From AC-32 sp963813435 (GTDB lineage: Bacteria; Actinomycetota; Thermoleophilia; Gaiellales; Gaiellaceae): 64,000 nucleotides of DNA. Of this stretch, positions 44,402-53,136 are shown one piece after another. The stretch lies in contig CAWEYY010000003.1 in the NCBI GenBank assembly GCA_963813435.1, positions 1,530,957 through 1,594,956 of the forward strand. Reading direction: 5' to 3'. Below the pieces are notes generated by a model, which did not search any database, had not been told where the DNA came from, and saw only the letters and a list, made by a program, of their open reading frames with translations. Position numbers and translations under genes: made by a program. The number at the start of each line of letters is the position of its first letter. The first letter of the stretch is position 1.

Positions 44402-46024
44402 ATGGCTCACAAGGAGTTGAAGTTCAACGAGGATGCGCGCCGCTCGCTCGAGCGGGGCGTGAACATCCTCGCCGACGCGGTCAAGGTCACCCTTGGCCCG
44501 AAGGGGCGCTACGTCGTGCTCGACAAGAAGTTCGGCGCGCCCACGATCACGAACGACGGCGTCACCATCGCCCGTGAGATCGAGGTCGAAGACGTCTTCG
44601 AGAACCAGGGCGCGCAGCTCGTCAAGGAGGTCGCCACGGCGACCAACGACGTGGCGGGCGACGGTACCACGACCGCAACCGTTCTTGCCCAGGCCATCGT
44701 CCGCGAGGGCCTGAAGAACGTCGCGGCCGGAGCCAACCCCATGGGCCTGAAGCGTGGCATCGAGGGCGCCGTGGACCAGGTCGTCGAGAGCCTGAAGACG
44801 CAGTCGAAGGAGATCTCGGGCAAGGAGGACATCGCCCGGGTCGCCACGATCTCGGCTCGTGAGCGGGAGATCGGCGACGTGATCGCAGACGCGATCGACA
44901 AGGTCGGCAAGGACGGCGTCGTGAACGTCGAGGAGGGTCAGACCTTCGGCCTCGACCTCGAGTTCACGGAGGGCATGCAGTTCGACAAGGGCTACCTGTC
45001 GCCGTACATGATCACCGACGCCGAGCGCATGGAGGCCGTCCTCGACGACCCGTACATCCTGGTCGCGAACCAGAAGATCGGGGCGGTCAAGGACATCCTG
45101 CCGGTGCTCGAGCAGGTGATCCAGGCCGGTCGGCCGCTGCTGATCGTCGCGGAGGACGTCGAGGGCGAGTCGCTCGCCACGATCGTCGTGAACAAGCTTC
45201 GCGGCACCTTCAACGCAGTCGCGGTCAAGGCCCCGGGCTTCGGCGACCGCCGCAAGCGCATGCTCGAGGACATCGCGATCCTCACCGGCGCCGAGGTGAT
45301 CACCGAGGAGATGGGGCTGAAGCTGGAGAACACGAAGATCAGCCAGCTCGGCAAGGCCCGCAAGGTCGTGATCGACAAGGACTCGACCACGATCATCGAC
45401 GGTGCCGGTGAGTCCGAAGGGATCAAGGGCCGCATCAAGCAGCTGAAGGCCGAGATCGAGAACACCGACTCCGACTTCGATCGCGAGAAGCTCCAGGAGC
45501 GCCTGGCGAAGCTCGCGGGCGGCGTGGCCGTCGTCAAGGTCGGCGCCGCGACGGAGACGGAGATGAAGGAGAAGAAGCACCGCGTCGAGGACGCGCTGCA
45601 GGCCACCCGGGCCGCTCTCGAAGAGGGCATCGTCCCGGGCGGCGGCGTCGCGCTCGTGAACGCGATCGACGCGATCAAGCCCGCCAAGGACGGCGACGAG
45701 CGGACGGGCGCGTTCATCGTGACCCGCGCGCTCGAGGAGCCGATCCGCCAGCTGGCCGAGAACGCGGGCCTCGAGGGCTCGGTGGTCATCGACAAGATCC
45801 GCTCGCTTCCCGCGGGCCAGGGTCTGAACGTCGAGACCGGCGAGTACGAGGACCTGGTCAAGGCCGGGATCATCGATCCCACCATGGTCACGCGCTCGGC
45901 GCTGCAGAACGCCGCGTCGATCGCGAAGAACATCCTCACGACCGAGGCGATCGTCGCCGAGCCGCCGGAGAAGAACCCGGCTATGGCCGGCATGCCCGGC
46001 GGAGGGATGCCGGACATGATGTAG
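44402..46024 (+). CDS. groEL: Chaperonin GroEL
   Basis: The 540-aa product has VTLGPKGRYVVLDKKFGAPTITNDGVTIAREIEVED (nucleotide site), DVAGDGTTTATVLAQAIV with the catalytic Asp, AAVEEGIVPGGGV-type segment (AALEEGIVPGGGVALVNAI) and the C-terminal GMPGGGMPDMM tail that lines the cavity. It folds proteins as a double ring with GroES. It follows groES by 24 bp behind AAGGAGG and is under the same CIRCE control. Confidence 0.98.
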   Translation: MAHKELKFNEDARRSLERGVNILADAVKVTLGPKGRYVVLDKKFGAPTITNDGVTIAREIEVEDVFENQGAQLVKEVATATNDVAGDGTTTATVLAQAIVREGLKNVAAGANPMGLKRGIEGAVDQVVESLKTQSKEISGKEDIARVATISAREREIGDVIADAIDKVGKDGVVNVEEGQTFGLDLEFTEGMQFDKGYLSPYMITDAERMEAVLDDPYILVANQKIGAVKDILPVLEQVIQAGRPLLIVAEDVEGESLATIVVNKLRGTFNAVAVKAPGFGDRRKRMLEDIAILTGAEVITEEMGLKLENTKISQLGKARKVVIDKDSTTIIDGAGESEGIKGRIKQLKAEIENTDSDFDREKLQERLAKLAGGVAVVKVGAATETEMKEKKHRVEDALQATRAALEEGIVPGGGVALVNAIDAIKPAKDGDERTGAFIVTRALEEPIRQLAENAGLEGSVVIDKIRSLPAGQGLNVETGEYEDLVKAGIIDPTMVTRSALQNAASIAKNILTTEAIVAEPPEKNPAMAGMPGGGMPDMM

Positions 46025-46077
46025 GGAGCATGGGGGAAACCCGGTTTCCCCCATGAACCCCCTCGTTGGGTTCCACT

Positions 46078-46112
46078 GCAGAAGGGCCGGCCGAGCCGGC
46101 CCTTCTGCTTTT
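46078..46112 (+). terminator. Intrinsic terminator after groEL
   Basis: A perfect 14-bp stem, GCAGAAGGGCCGGC with GCCGGCCCTTCTGC and a 3-nt loop, is followed by TTTT: a textbook rho-independent terminator. Confidence 0.9.
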
Positions 46113-46130
46113 CACGGGCAGAATCTCTTC

Positions 46131-46736
46131 GTGCGTCTGCGAAACGGAGTCCTTGCGCTCGTCGGCCTTGCTGCGTACTTCCTTCTTCTGCGCAGGCCCG
46201 TTCTGACATGGGGCGCGACGCACGCAGAGGCCTCGGCTCGGCTACCAGGCGACGAGCTGCTCACAGACGCGGATGGCGTCGCGACGCGCGCGATCGAGAT
46301 CGACGCGCCACCGGCTGCCGTGTGGCCGTGGATCGCGCAGATGGGTCCTGCGCCTCGGGGTGGCGCGTACACCTACGACTGGATCGAGAACCTCCTCGGA
46401 CTCGACATGCACAGCGTCGACCGCGTCCTGCCCGAGTTCCAGCACCCGGAGGTGGGCGACACGATCGGCTACGGGAAGAACCGGATGCGGGTGGAGCTGG
46501 TCGAGCCCGAGCGGGTGCTCGCGTGGCGATCCGAGGACGGCAACTGGGTCTGGACGTTCGTCCTCGACGATCGCGGCGGCGCCACGAGGCTGATCAGCCG
46601 CAACCGCTTCAGGCTGCCGACCCTCGCGGCGCGTCTCGGGATGCTCCTCATGGAGCCGGCTTCGCTGGTGATGGAGCGGAAGATGCTCCGAGGCATCAAG
46701 CGGCGGGCCGAGCAGCTGGCGTCACGCAGCGGGTGA
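46131..46736 (+). CDS. Membrane-anchored SRPBCC-family protein
   Basis: The 201-aa product has an N-terminal membrane helix (GVLALVGLAAYFLLLRRPVLTWG) and then a START/SRPBCC-like domain: TRAIEIDAPPAAVWPWIAQMG, GAYTYDWIENLLGLDMHSVDRVLPEFQHPEVGDTIGYG, VLAWRSEDGNWVWTFVLD. Such 'polyketide cyclase-like' domains bind hydrophobic ligands. GTG start, no clear ribosome site. It overlaps the convergent TetR gene by 15 bp. Confidence 0.72.
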   Translation: MRLRNGVLALVGLAAYFLLLRRPVLTWGATHAEASARLPGDELLTDADGVATRAIEIDAPPAAVWPWIAQMGPAPRGGAYTYDWIENLLGLDMHSVDRVLPEFQHPEVGDTIGYGKNRMRVELVEPERVLAWRSEDGNWVWTFVLDDRGGATRLISRNRFRLPTLAARLGMLLMEPASLVMERKMLRGIKRRAEQLASRSG

Positions 46737-47405
46737 GGCGTCCCGGATTCGCTCGATTCCGTCGAGGATCAGGTCGAGCCCGAACTCGAACTCGCTCGGA
46801 GCCTCCGGGTCCGGGTCGCCCATGTGCTGGTGCGCGTGCTCGACGACGTAGGGGTACTCCTCGGGCGAGATCTGCGCGAGGAAGCCCTCGGCCAAATCCA
46901 TCAGTTCCTCCCTGGTCTCGAACGGGAAGCTCACCTCCCAGAGCGTGAAGCCGGTGATGTGGCTGTCCAGCGCGTGGTACGCGTGATGCGTGAGGTCGGC
47001 CGAGAAGCCGGCCTCGCGCAGCGTCCTGAGCAGCTCCTCCATCCACGTCATCCGCGCGGGGATGATCCTCGGAGTCGAGTGCATGAGGCTCGCCGCCCAC
47101 GGGTGCCGGACGAGGACCTCGTGGGCGGAGATCGCGGTGTGGCGAACGGCCGTCTTCCAGTCCACTCCCCTGGGAGCGTTCTCGATCTCGCCCAGGACGA
47201 GGTCGACGATGCCCTCCTGGAGGTCGTCCTTGCTGGCGACGTGGTTGTAGAGCGACATCGCCTGCACGCCGAGCTCCTGCCCGAGCCGGCGCATGCTCAG
47301 CGACTCGAACCCGCTCTCGTCGGCCATGCGGACGGCCGCGTGGAGCACCCGCTCACGGGTCAGCGGGGGCCGCGGCTCGGCGATTTGGTCTGGTTGCGTG
47401 GCCAT
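46722..47405 (-). CDS. TetR-family transcriptional regulator
   Basis: The 227-aa product has the N-terminal helix-turn-helix RERVLHAAVRMADESGFESLSMRRLGQELGVQAMSLYNHVASKDDL and a TetR_C-type ligand domain (PWAASLMHSTPRIIPARMTWMEELLRTLREAGF). It is divergent from an MDR oxidoreductase; the 92-bp gap between them holds two copies of a dyad that is its likely operator, so it probably represses both itself and that gene. Confidence 0.9.
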   Translation of the reverse strand: MATQPDQIAEPRPPLTRERVLHAAVRMADESGFESLSMRRLGQELGVQAMSLYNHVASKDDLQEGIVDLVLGEIENAPRGVDWKTAVRHTAISAHEVLVRHPWAASLMHSTPRIIPARMTWMEELLRTLREAGFSADLTHHAYHALDSHITGFTLWEVSFPFETREELMDLAEGFLAQISPEEYPYVVEHAHQHMGDPDPEAPSEFEFGLDLILDGIERIRDASPAA

Positions 47406-47432
47406 CGTGCGGGCGAAACCTACGGGTGACGC

Positions 47433-47461
47433 TTGACAGACTTACAGTGTACGTCTAGGCT
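47433..47461 (+). promoter_or_regulatory. Promoter of the MDR gene, overlapped by operators
   Basis: TTGACA (47433-47438), 17 bp, then TAGGCT (47456-47461). The -10 is weak, but the -35 is perfect, and the whole unit is covered by the TetR-type dyads. Confidence 0.45.
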
Positions 47462-47479
47462 GGCTTACGCTGTAAGTCT
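47438..47479. promoter_or_regulatory. Two TetR-type operator dyads
   Basis: Site 1, AGACTTACAGTGTACGTCT (47438-47456), is a near-perfect dyad AGACnTACAnTGTAnGTCT. Site 2 on the opposite strand, AGACTTACAGCGTAAGCC (47462-47479), is a second half-diverged copy. Their centres are about 24 bp apart, roughly two helical turns, a layout fitting two dimers on one face. Confidence 0.7.
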
Positions 47480-47497
47480 TATCATAGGGAGGCGACG

Positions 47498-48502
47498 ATG
47501 TCCGTCCAGGCGCCAACACAGAACGCGACGATGCGAGCGGCCGTCTACCACGAGTACGGCACACCCGAGGTCCTCGAGGTCCGGGAGCTCGAGAAGCCGG
47601 TCCCGGCCGAGGACGAGGTGCTGGTGCGGGTGCACGCAGCTGCCGTGAACCCGTTCGACTGGCACATGCTGACGGGCCTGCCCTACATTGCGCGGCTCGG
47701 AAACGGGCTCCGCAGGCCGAAGACCGAGCGGCTCGGCGCCGACTTCGCCGGGACGGTGGAGGCGGTCGGCGCGAACGTGACGTCGTTCGAGACCGGGGAC
47801 GACGTCTTCGGCGTCAGAAACGGAGCCTTCGGCGAGTACGTCTGCGTCGTTGAGGATCGGGCGATCGTCCCCAAGCCGGCCAACGCGACCTTCGAGCAGG
47901 CGGCCGCGGTGGGCGTGGCGGCGATCACCGCGCTGCAGGGCCTGCGCGACAAGGCGAGCGTCGGGGCCGGGAGCAACGTCCTGATCAACGGGGCATCCGG
48001 AGGCGTGGGCACGTTCGCCATCCAGATCGCCAAGTCGCTCGGAGCACACGTGACAGGCGTGTGCAGCCCGCCGAACGTGGACGCCGCCCGGTCGCTCGGA
48101 GCAGACCGCGTCATCGACTACACGAAGGACGACTTCACCCGGACCGACGAGCGCTACGACGCGATCCTCGACATCCCAGGGAACCGGTCCTGGAAGGAGT
48201 GCAGGCGGATCATGAGCCCGAACGCGACACTCGTCTGCGTCGGGGGACCGAAGACAAATCGCCTGTACGGGCCGCTGGGCAAATGGCTTCCGGACCGACT
48301 CGCCTCCGTGCTCACGAGCCAGAACGTCGCGATCTTCGTGGCGAAGCCCGACAAGGACGACCTGGCGACTCTCGGTGAGCTCATCGAAGCCGGAAGCGTG
48401 ACGTCGGTGATCGACAGGCAGTACGAGCTGGGCGACCTGGGCGACGCTCTCACTTACCTCGCACAGGGACACGCTCGCGGCAAGGTGGTCATCACCGTCT
48501 GA
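47498..48502 (+). CDS. Quinone-reductase-like MDR oxidoreductase (zinc-free)
   Basis: The 334-aa product shows the MDR fold: GroES-like N-terminal half (MRAAVYHEYGTPEVLEVRELEKPVPAEDEVLVRVHAAAVNPFDWHM), the LGADFAGTVEAVG turn, and the NADPH-binding NVLINGASGGVGTFAIQIAKSLGAHVTGV. The catalytic zinc Cys is absent, as in quinone oxidoreductases. Under likely TetR control, a detoxification role for quinones or enones is plausible. AGGGAGG precedes ATG. Confidence 0.9.
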   Translation: MSVQAPTQNATMRAAVYHEYGTPEVLEVRELEKPVPAEDEVLVRVHAAAVNPFDWHMLTGLPYIARLGNGLRRPKTERLGADFAGTVEAVGANVTSFETGDDVFGVRNGAFGEYVCVVEDRAIVPKPANATFEQAAAVGVAAITALQGLRDKASVGAGSNVLINGASGGVGTFAIQIAKSLGAHVTGVCSPPNVDAARSLGADRVIDYTKDDFTRTDERYDAILDIPGNRSWKECRRIMSPNATLVCVGGPKTNRLYGPLGKWLPDRLASVLTSQNVAIFVAKPDKDDLATLGELIEAGSVTSVIDRQYELGDLGDALTYLAQGHARGKVVITV

Positions 48503-48528
48503 GGCCCGCTGCCCGGTAGATTCGGGCG

Positions 48529-49260
48529 GTGGACGCCGAGGACGGTTACTTCGACGAGCCTGTCGCCTCGAGGTACGACGAGTCCGCCGCGGACATGTTC
48601 GAGTCTGCCGCCGTCGACCCGGTGGTGGACTTCCTCGCGGGGCTCGCAGGAGAGGGCCGCGCGCTCGAGCTCGGGATCGGGACCGGCCGCATCGCGCTGC
48701 CGCTGGCCCGTCGGGGAGTCCCGGTGCACGGGATCGAGCTCTCGAACGCTATGGCTGCGAGGTTGCGCGAGAAGCCGGGCGCCGATGAGGTCGGCGTCAC
48801 GATCGGCGACTTCGCGACGACGACCGTGGACGGTGCGTTCTCGGTCGCCTACGTCGTCTTCAACACGATCATGAACCTGACGACGCAGGAGGCGCAGGTC
48901 GCGTGCTTTCGGAACGTCGCCGCGCATCTCCAGCCGGGCGGCTGCTTCGTCGTCGAGGTGATGGTCCCCGAGCTCCAGCGCGTTCCGCCCGGTGAGACCT
49001 TTCGCGTCTTCGACTCGAGCGAGACGCACTGGGGGATCGACGAGTACGACGTGGCGAACCAGGGTCTCGTCTCGCACCACTTCGACCTCGCCGACGGGCG
49101 CTTCGAGCTGCTCTCGATGCCGTTCCGCTACGTGTGGCCTGCCGAGCTCGACCTGATGGCGGAGCTCGCCGGCATGCGGCTGCGCGAGCGCTGGGGCGGG
49201 TGGCAGCGGGAGCCGTTCACCGGCGAGAGCCGCCAGCACGTCTCGGTCTGGGAGAAATGA
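48529..49260 (+). CDS. SAM-dependent methyltransferase (class I)
   Basis: The 243-aa product has motif I GRALELGIGTGRIALPLARRGVPVHGIELSNAM and post-motifs FSVAYVVFNTIMNLTTQEAQVACFRNVAAHLQPGGCFVVEV, the Methyltransf_25 pattern. The substrate is not predictable. GTG start, 26 bp after the MDR gene, so probably in the TetR-controlled unit. Two terminator-like hairpins follow. Confidence 0.85.
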   Translation: MDAEDGYFDEPVASRYDESAADMFESAAVDPVVDFLAGLAGEGRALELGIGTGRIALPLARRGVPVHGIELSNAMAARLREKPGADEVGVTIGDFATTTVDGAFSVAYVVFNTIMNLTTQEAQVACFRNVAAHLQPGGCFVVEVMVPELQRVPPGETFRVFDSSETHWGIDEYDVANQGLVSHHFDLADGRFELLSMPFRYVWPAELDLMAELAGMRLRERWGGWQREPFTGESRQHVSVWEK

Positions 49261-49263
49261 AAA

Positions 49264-49284
49264 GGGCCGGCTCAGCGCCGGCCC
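49264..49284 (+). terminator. Hairpin after the methyltransferase gene
   Basis: GGGCCGGC pairs with GCCGGCCC over 8 bp with a 5-nt loop, four bases after the stop. Confidence 0.6.
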
Positions 49285-49305
49285 GATTCGATTGACCCTG
49301 GACGG

Positions 49306-49331
49306 ACGAAACGGCCCAAGGGCCGTTTCGT
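49306..49331. terminator. Second hairpin, possible terminator
   Basis: ACGAAACGGCCC with GGGCCGTTTCGT, separated by only AA, gives about 11 usable base pairs. It stacks behind the first hairpin, a double terminator arrangement. Confidence 0.6.
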
Positions 49332-49450
49332 ACGAGGGGGATGGGGAGGTGGGTCGCCCTAGATATCGGCCTCGCCGCGAGCGGCTGTGTCCCCTTTTCG
49401 AGTGAACTCGCGTGGCCTGCCGCGTGGGGTCGCGTGCCTACACTGGCGGT

Positions 49451-50215
49451 GTGGCGACCACGACTCCGGCCCTCGTCCGGCTGCACCGCGGCTACGTGCG
49501 CGTGAGCGGTCCCGAGGCCGCGGATTTCCTGGAGCGCATGGTCTCGAACGAGGTCGTGACGTTGGAGCCGGGCGACGCTCGCCAGGCGTTGCTGCTGACG
49601 CCGAAGAGCCGGATCGTCGCGCCGCTTCGCGTCGTGCGTGAAGGGCCCGACGCGTTTCTGCTGATCACCGAGGCCGTGCTTGCCGAGACCGTTGCGTCGA
49701 CCTTGCTGCGCGCGCGGTTCGCGGCAAGGTGTGAGATCTCGGTCGAACGGCTCTCGGGAGTCCTGCACTTCACAGACCCGGGCGGCGGGGTGCCCAACGG
49801 CGACTACGGCGTGGAGGCCTGGGAGACCTGGGGCGACGAGCAGCCGGAGGCGCCCGACGCCGAGGAGCTCGAGGCGCTTCGGATCGAGGCAGGCACGCCT
49901 CGCTGGGGCAGCGAGATCGACGAGACGATCCTTCCGGCCGAGGCCGGGCTGGACGAGACCCACGTCTCCTTCACGAAGGGCTGCTACCCGGGCCAGGAGC
50001 CGATCGCGCGCCTGCACTATCGCGGTCGGCCGAACCGCCGCCTGCGCGTGCTCGAGGTGGCCGACGCCGAGCCCGGCGACGAGATCGTCCTCGGCGAGAA
50101 GGTCGTCGGACGGGTGACGAGCGCGGTGCCCGGCCGTGCGCTCGGCTATGTCCGCCGAGAGGTTCCTGACGACGCCGTGCTCGAGATCCACGGCGCCGAG
50201 GCGCGGCTACACTGA
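49451..50215 (+). CDS. ygfZ: YgfZ/GcvT-like folate-binding protein
   Basis: The 254-aa product has the GcvT-like start VRLHRGYVRVSGPEAADFLERMVSNEVVTLEPGDARQALLLTPKSRIV and the YgfZ signature KGCYPGQEPIARLHYRG with its conserved Cys. YgfZ/IBA57 proteins help assemble certain Fe-S enzymes and affect tRNA modification, using folate. GTG start just before it; frame upstream is shadow. A tRNA gene follows by 10 bp. Confidence 0.88.
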   Translation: MATTTPALVRLHRGYVRVSGPEAADFLERMVSNEVVTLEPGDARQALLLTPKSRIVAPLRVVREGPDAFLLITEAVLAETVASTLLRARFAARCEISVERLSGVLHFTDPGGGVPNGDYGVEAWETWGDEQPEAPDAEELEALRIEAGTPRWGSEIDETILPAEAGLDETHVSFTKGCYPGQEPIARLHYRGRPNRRLRVLEVADAEPGDEIVLGEKVVGRVTSAVPGRALGYVRREVPDDAVLEIHGAEARLH

Positions 50216-50225
50216 CCGCCGAGAA

Positions 50226-50298
50226 GCGCCCGTAGCTCAGGGGATAGAGCGCTGCCCTGCGGAGGCAGAGGTCGCAAGTTCGATTCTTGCCGGGCGCA
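50226..50298 (+). tRNA. tRNA-Arg, anticodon GCG
   Basis: All arms close: acceptor GCGCCCG/CGGGCGC, D arm GCTC/GAGC, anticodon arm CTGCC-CTGCGGA-GGCAG, T arm GCAAG-TTCGATT-CTTGC. The loop gives anticodon GCG, reading CGC and CGU. CCA is not encoded. Bacterial tRNA-Arg for these codons normally carries ACG (edited to inosine), so GCG is unusual. Confidence 0.93.
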
Positions 50299-50398
50299 TC
50301 GCTCAACCAAGCGGTTTGGGAGGAGTCGATGCACCCCAAGAAGCGAGCATTCAATTTCGTCCTGCCGGGCTGCGAGCGTCTTGCGTCCCCGGGTTGAC

Positions 50399-51598
50399 CT
50401 ACTCGAGCTGCTGGGCCAGCCGAGCTCCGATCGCCAGCGAGGCGGTGGCGGCCGGAGAGGGCGCGTTCAAGACGTGGAGGACATCGCCGTCACGCTCAAG
50501 CATGAAGTCGTCGATCAGGGTGCCGTCGCGGGCGAGAATCTGCGCTCGGATCCCGCACGGCCCGAACGCCACGTGGCCAGGCTCGAGGTCGGGTAGGTAG
50601 CGTCGCATCTGCCGCACGGCTGCACGCTTGCTCATGTCGCGCCAGATCTCCAGGGCGCCGGTCCGGAAGTAGCGACGGCCTAGCCGCCAAAGCCCAGGAT
50701 AGGCCGCGAGCTCCTTCGTGTCACGTAGGTTGATCTTCATCCGGCTGTAGCCTTCACGCGCGAGCGCCGGTACCGCGTTCGGTCCTGCCCAAACCGCGTC
50801 GTCGATGCGGCGCGTGAAGTGGACGCCGAGGAACGGGAACGCCGGATCGGGGACGGGGTAGATCAGTCCGCGCACAAGCGAGGACGCCTCGGGTGTGAGC
50901 ACGAAGAAGTCGCCGCGGAAGGGGGCGATCCGATAATCACGGGGACGCATCCCCGTGAGCGCGGCGATCCTGTCCGCCTGCAGCCCGGCGCAGGCGACGA
51001 TTGTTCGCGTCTGGAGCACGTCTCCCGAGCGCATGGTGATCCTGTGGAGCGAGCCGCGTCTTTCGATCTTGGTCACTTCGCGGTCGAAGAGGATGTTTCC
51101 GGAGAGACGCCGGACCTCCTTCGCAAGCGCATGTGCAACAAGACGGAAGTCGATGACGCCCGTCTCAGGGACGTGGAGCGCCTTGACTCCGGCGACACGC
51201 GGCTCGATCTGGCGGAGCTCGTGGCCGCTCAGTTCGCGGAGCCCGTGGAGCCCGTTCACGGTGCCCCGGCGGTGGAGTTCTACGAGCCGCGGCAGCTCTG
51301 TCTCGTCTACGGCCACAACGAGCTTTCCGGAGAGTCGATAGGGGATTCCGTGCTGGTCCGCGAACCCCAACAGCCTCTCGCGGCCTTCGCGGCAGAGTTG
51401 AGCCTTCAGCGATCCAGCGGCGTAGTACAGGCCGGCGTGAACTACTCCTGAATTGCGTCCGCTCTGGTGGCAGGCCGGCTCGCACTCCTTCTCGAGCACC
51501 GCTAGACGCAAGCTCGGGCGTCGGAGGAGGAGCTCGCGCGCTGTCGCAAGACCGACGAGCCCGGCTCCGACGACCGTTATGTCGTAGTCATCGACCAT
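50399..51598 (-). CDS. lhgO: L-2-hydroxyglutarate oxidase/dehydrogenase
   Basis: The 399-aa FAD enzyme has DITVVGAGLVGLATARELLLRRPSLRLAVLEKE, CHQSGRNSGVVHAGLYYAAGSLKAQLCREG, GVIDFRLVAHALAKEV and the C-terminal GPCGIRAQILARDGTLIDDFMLE and HVLNAPSPAATASLAIG, matching LhgO closely. It oxidises L-2-hydroxyglutarate to 2-oxoglutarate, feeding electrons to the membrane quinone pool. ATG start. Confidence 0.92.
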   Translation of the reverse strand: MVDDYDITVVGAGLVGLATARELLLRRPSLRLAVLEKECEPACHQSGRNSGVVHAGLYYAAGSLKAQLCREGRERLLGFADQHGIPYRLSGKLVVAVDETELPRLVELHRRGTVNGLHGLRELSGHELRQIEPRVAGVKALHVPETGVIDFRLVAHALAKEVRRLSGNILFDREVTKIERRGSLHRITMRSGDVLQTRTIVACAGLQADRIAALTGMRPRDYRIAPFRGDFFVLTPEASSLVRGLIYPVPDPAFPFLGVHFTRRIDDAVWAGPNAVPALAREGYSRMKINLRDTKELAAYPGLWRLGRRYFRTGALEIWRDMSKRAAVRQMRRYLPDLEPGHVAFGPCGIRAQILARDGTLIDDFMLERDGDVLHVLNAPSPAATASLAIGARLAQQLE

Positions 51599-52077
51599 GA
51601 CATGACCCCCTTGCAGAAGTAGTACGCCGAGGTAGTGCCTTCAGTCCGGCTCGTCTCCAGGCACTGGTTCGAGTGCCTCATTCGGATGCCTGTTCAGTCC
51701 GGCCCCGCGCGAGGCACGAGCTCTCTCGCAATGGTGCGTCTGTCGGCACGCTCCTTCACCGACACGTCACCGCGCAGGCCGCGCAAACCACGATCTCCAG
51801 CTTCCGCTGCGCCGTGAACACCGGTACGTGCGTTGCTCACTCGACGTCATCTCCTCCTCGTTGACCGGCCATCCTGAGCCCCTTGCCGGACCGGTCTCCG
51901 CGCGGCCCCGGCGCTCCGAGCCGCCAGGTACGACCAGCCTTTAGGCTGTCAACGTGCTACCAGGATCCGGGCAACATCCCCCTGGATGTGTCGCTTGGCT
52001 GCACTTACGAGGACGCTGGTGCGGCGGCTCGCAGGCTGCGATTGCGGTGTCGGATCTTAGGATCTACGATCTTAGTC
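51599..52077. other. 479-bp region without a supportable gene
   Basis: Only short arginine- and serine-rich frames occur here, with no family likeness. A GATCTTAG-GATCTAC-GATCTTAG direct repeat lies near 52053-52075, just before the coiled-coil gene, in a slightly AT-richer pocket that may hold its promoter. A GGCACT-GGTTCG-AGTGCC hairpin near 51659-51676 resembles a tRNA T arm, but no tRNA surrounds it. Confidence 0.5.
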
Positions 52078-52617
52078 GTGAGCGAAGACTTGCAGACCGC
52101 GAGGCGCTCTACTGGCGAACAGGGGGAGTTTCGTGGGCGGATCCTCGAGCTCGAAGGCGAGCTGAAGCGGTATCGGGAACACGAGCAACTTGTGGCCAAG
52201 ACGCTTCTTTCAGCGACGAGCCACGCCACCGCGATCCGAGAGAGCGCGAGGCGAGACGCCGAGCTGACTCTTCGCAAGGCTCGAGCCGAGGCGGAGAAGA
52301 GGAAGGCCGGTGCCGAGCGAGAGCGGAATGAGGCAAGACGTGAGCTGTTGCGACTGTGTCGGATCACGGAGCAGATGCGGAGAGGCCTCTCGGCGTTCTT
52401 GACGGCAAAGGTGGAAGAGCTCCGACTCGACGCTGAAGAAGAACTGCCAGCCTCAGGGCAGGATGCCGAGCTCGAAACAGTGCTTGCGAGCGCCATCGAA
52501 GAGCAATCTGAGGCGGTGGCGGGACCCTGGCCCGAGCCCACTTCGCACCCACGAGCGGAGATTCACGCCCGGGGCGGACACGGCTTGACCAGCGGGTCGC
52601 CGGATGACTTGCCATAG
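52078..52617 (+). CDS. DivIVA-like coiled-coil protein
   Basis: The 179-aa product from GTG 52078 is a long coiled coil: GRILELEGELKRYREHEQLVAKTLLSATSHATAIRESARRDAELTLRKARAEAEKRKAGAERERNEAR, typical of the DivIVA/Wag31 second half, then an acidic region. The usual N-terminal membrane-targeting FxxxxRGY segment is not visible, so it is DivIVA-like rather than DivIVA. It may organise the cell pole or envelope synthesis. The frame is open back to 51883 but unlike coding. Confidence 0.65.
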   Translation: MSEDLQTARRSTGEQGEFRGRILELEGELKRYREHEQLVAKTLLSATSHATAIRESARRDAELTLRKARAEAEKRKAGAERERNEARRELLRLCRITEQMRRGLSAFLTAKVEELRLDAEEELPASGQDAELETVLASAIEEQSEAVAGPWPEPTSHPRAEIHARGGHGLTSGSPDDLP

Positions 52618-52656
52618 ACGTCTTGCTGTGGTCCGGCCCGTCGCGTTGGTGCGAGC

Positions 52657-53136
52657 GTGATACCGATTCTTGCGAGCCTCTGGGCGCTGGTCGGAGTTCT
52701 GGCCCTCGTTTGGCTCCTGTGGAGCGGTAGGTTGGGGTCGCGCGCGCGTCAACGGCGGCTCGCGAAGCGCGAATCAGACACACCGGCCGTGGGTGACCTC
52801 GACGCGGAGTGGATCTACGGAGATCGCGCCGAACATAGGCCACGGGCGGGACGTCAGGAGCTGGAGGAAGAGGCCACGCGTGAGGCCGAGGCGATCGTGA
52901 AGGACGCGGAGCTGAAAGCCCACGAGATCCTCAGTGCGGCTGAGCGCGCGCGTACTCAGGTAGAGGCGGAGCTCGCGCATGAACAAGCCGACCTGGCCGA
53001 GAAGAGCAAGACGCTCTCCGAATTCCTGGCCAACGCCCTCGAGGAGGTTGAGCGCGCCTCGGCGAACGGCACGGCGAGCGCCCACGATCTGGGCGAGCTG
53101 GAAGCCCTGCGCGACGAGTTGCGCAGCACCGAATAG
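52657..53136 (+). CDS. Membrane-anchored coiled-coil protein
   Basis: The 159-aa product has one N-terminal helix (PILASLWALVGVLALVWLLWSG), a basic stop-transfer, and a coiled coil similar to the preceding gene (AEAIVKDAELKAHEILSAAERARTQVEAELAHEQADLAEKSKTLSEFLANALEEVERA). It could form a pair with that protein at the membrane. GTG start. Confidence 0.65.
   Translation: MIPILASLWALVGVLALVWLLWSGRLGSRARQRRLAKRESDTPAVGDLDAEWIYGDRAEHRPRAGRQELEEEATREAEAIVKDAELKAHEILSAAERARTQVEAELAHEQADLAEKSKTLSEFLANALEEVERASANGTASAHDLGELEALRDELRSTE

Noticed and set aside
51655..51680. tRNA-like T-arm hairpin with GGTTCGA
   Set aside because: No acceptor, D or anticodon arm can be formed around it.
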